Assembly (NCBI RefSeq): GCF_963665995.1
Contig: NZ_OY762512.1
Location: 4,278,001-4,342,000, forward strand
Length of the DNA stretch: 64,000 bases
Source: Pleurocapsa sp. FMAR1
Lineage (GTDB): Bacteria > Cyanobacteriota > Cyanobacteriia > Cyanobacteriales > Xenococcaceae
Direction: 5' to 3'
Part shown: positions 63,566 through 64,000 of the stretch, piece by piece
Layout of the letters: each line of letters opens with the position of its first letter
How positions within the stretch are numbered: the first letter of the stretch is position 1
Position numbers and translations under genes: made by a program
The notes under the pieces: model-generated
Databases searched by the model: none
What the model was told of the DNA's origin: nothing
What the model saw: only the letters and a program-made list of their open reading frames with translations

Positions 63566-64000
63566 CTAATATCCCGCCATGCGTTGACCAATAGTGTTAA
63601 GGTCTGCTTCAGCAGCCGCACTTTCATAAACCAGCTTTCCTTCGCTAATGGCAAAAATGCGATCGCACAGCTTGAGCAGTTCGTCTAAGTCTTCGCTGAC
63701 AAGCAGTACGGCTACGCCTCGATTTCTAGCTTCTACAATTGAGCGATGAATAAAATCTACCGCACCAAAATCTAGACCAAAGCAGGGATTAGCTGCAATT
63801 AATAACTCAATTTTAGGAGAAGATAATTCTCTGGCTAATACAGCACGCTGGACGTTTCCCCCTGAAAGATTGGCTATGGGAGTTTCTGGAGATGGAGTAC
63901 TGACGGAGAAGGTTTGAATTAGGCTTTTAGCAGCCTGGCGAATAGCTTTTAAAATTAAAAATCCACCTTGAGATTGGGGAGGGAGATCGAATGTTCGTAG
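63566..64000 (-). CDS. ABC transporter ATP-binding protein, NupO-like, 5' end outside window
   Basis: The last 144 codons of the gene are visible on the minus strand, ending TAG at 63566. The signature IANLSGGNVQRAVLARELS, a degenerate Walker B region (LLIAANPCFGLDFGAV) and a switch-like SEDLDELLKLCDRIFAISEGKL are those of the second ATPase half of sugar/nucleoside-type double ATPases (NupO, RbsA). In the second half the Walker B acidic residue is usually replaced, as here (NPCFGLD). It powers the two permeases downstream and is the first visible gene of the operon. Confidence 0.9.
   Translation of the reverse strand, partial: LRTFDLPPQSQGGFLILKAIRQAAKSLIQTFSVSTPSPETPIANLSGGNVQRAVLARELSSPKIELLIAANPCFGLDFGAVDFIHRSIVEARNRGVAVLLVSEDLDELLKLCDRIFAISEGKLVYESAAAEADLNTIGQRMAGY

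Overview
The window is chromosomal DNA from a cyanobacterium of fairly low GC content. It carries a psbA gene for photosystem II D1, very frequent GCGATCGC (HIP1) octamers, a groEL gene with no groES beside it, a CoaR/CoaT cobalt-efflux pair and heptanucleotide tandem repeats between genes. Many decayed genes, IS remnants and dispersed palindromic repeats suggest a repeat-rich genome such as a baeocyte-forming or filamentous lineage, but the genus cannot be fixed from this sequence.

Layout. 0-6 kb: the end of a Cache-type sensor, a 161-bp MITE-like element, a periplasmic-binding-type lipid-anchored or membrane-anchored protein, an AEC permease, a GlsB/YeaQ protein, an MliC-like protein, an orphan HicB and a phytase-like esterase lipoprotein. 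6-11.3 kb: acnB and CIRCE-controlled groEL; between them a four-helix-bundle gene sits in a cassette with 19-bp inverted repeats and a 12-bp target duplication that splits what looks like the acnB terminator. 11.4-23 kb: an SRAP protein and two PaoABC/YagTSR-type molybdenum hydroxylase operons, apparently duplicated, only one of which has a Tat signal. 23-35 kb: mixed housekeeping and hypothetical genes, tRNA-Ser(CGA) with an integrase remnant, an arsenosugar-type glycosyltransferase with a rhodanese, a pentapeptide protein, a Mig/MutY-like glycosylase and several pseudogenes.

35.6-48.8 kb is a metal-resistance island: an HME-RND efflux adaptor and pump, two Met/His-type lipoproteins, a DUF433/DUF5615 toxin-antitoxin pair lying between 61-bp direct repeats, an RppA/RppB-like two-component system, the P1B-4 ATPase coaT divergent from its MerR-CbiC regulator coaR (with a readable 20-bp-spaced promoter), and a Cys-rich copper-storage-like protein. 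48.8-53.7 kb is a decay zone: a broken RelBE pair, an ISL3-family transposase with frameshifts, an internally deleted IS630-type element, and a broken YdjM-family gene. psbA follows with a clear promoter and terminator.

55.6-64 kb is one long minus-strand operon that runs off the window edge: a purine/BMP-type ABC transporter (ATPase, two permeases, binding protein), two isochorismatase-fold cysteine hydrolases (one strongly biuret-hydrolase-like), an AmiF-type formamidase translationally coupled to a stand-alone allophanate-hydrolase C-terminal domain, and a xanthine/uracil-type NCS2 permease. I read it as a scavenging pathway for small nitrogen-rich amides, possibly triuret/biuret to allophanate to ammonia, in which a nitrilase-fold amidase may take the place of the usual amidase-signature half of allophanate hydrolase. 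This is the best candidate for an undescribed system.

A second theme is a set of short palindromic repeats that have entered coding sequences in frame (four-helix protein, SRAP protein, RppB-like kinase, coaT, both transposases, a 118-aa hypothetical) and out of frame in pseudogenes.
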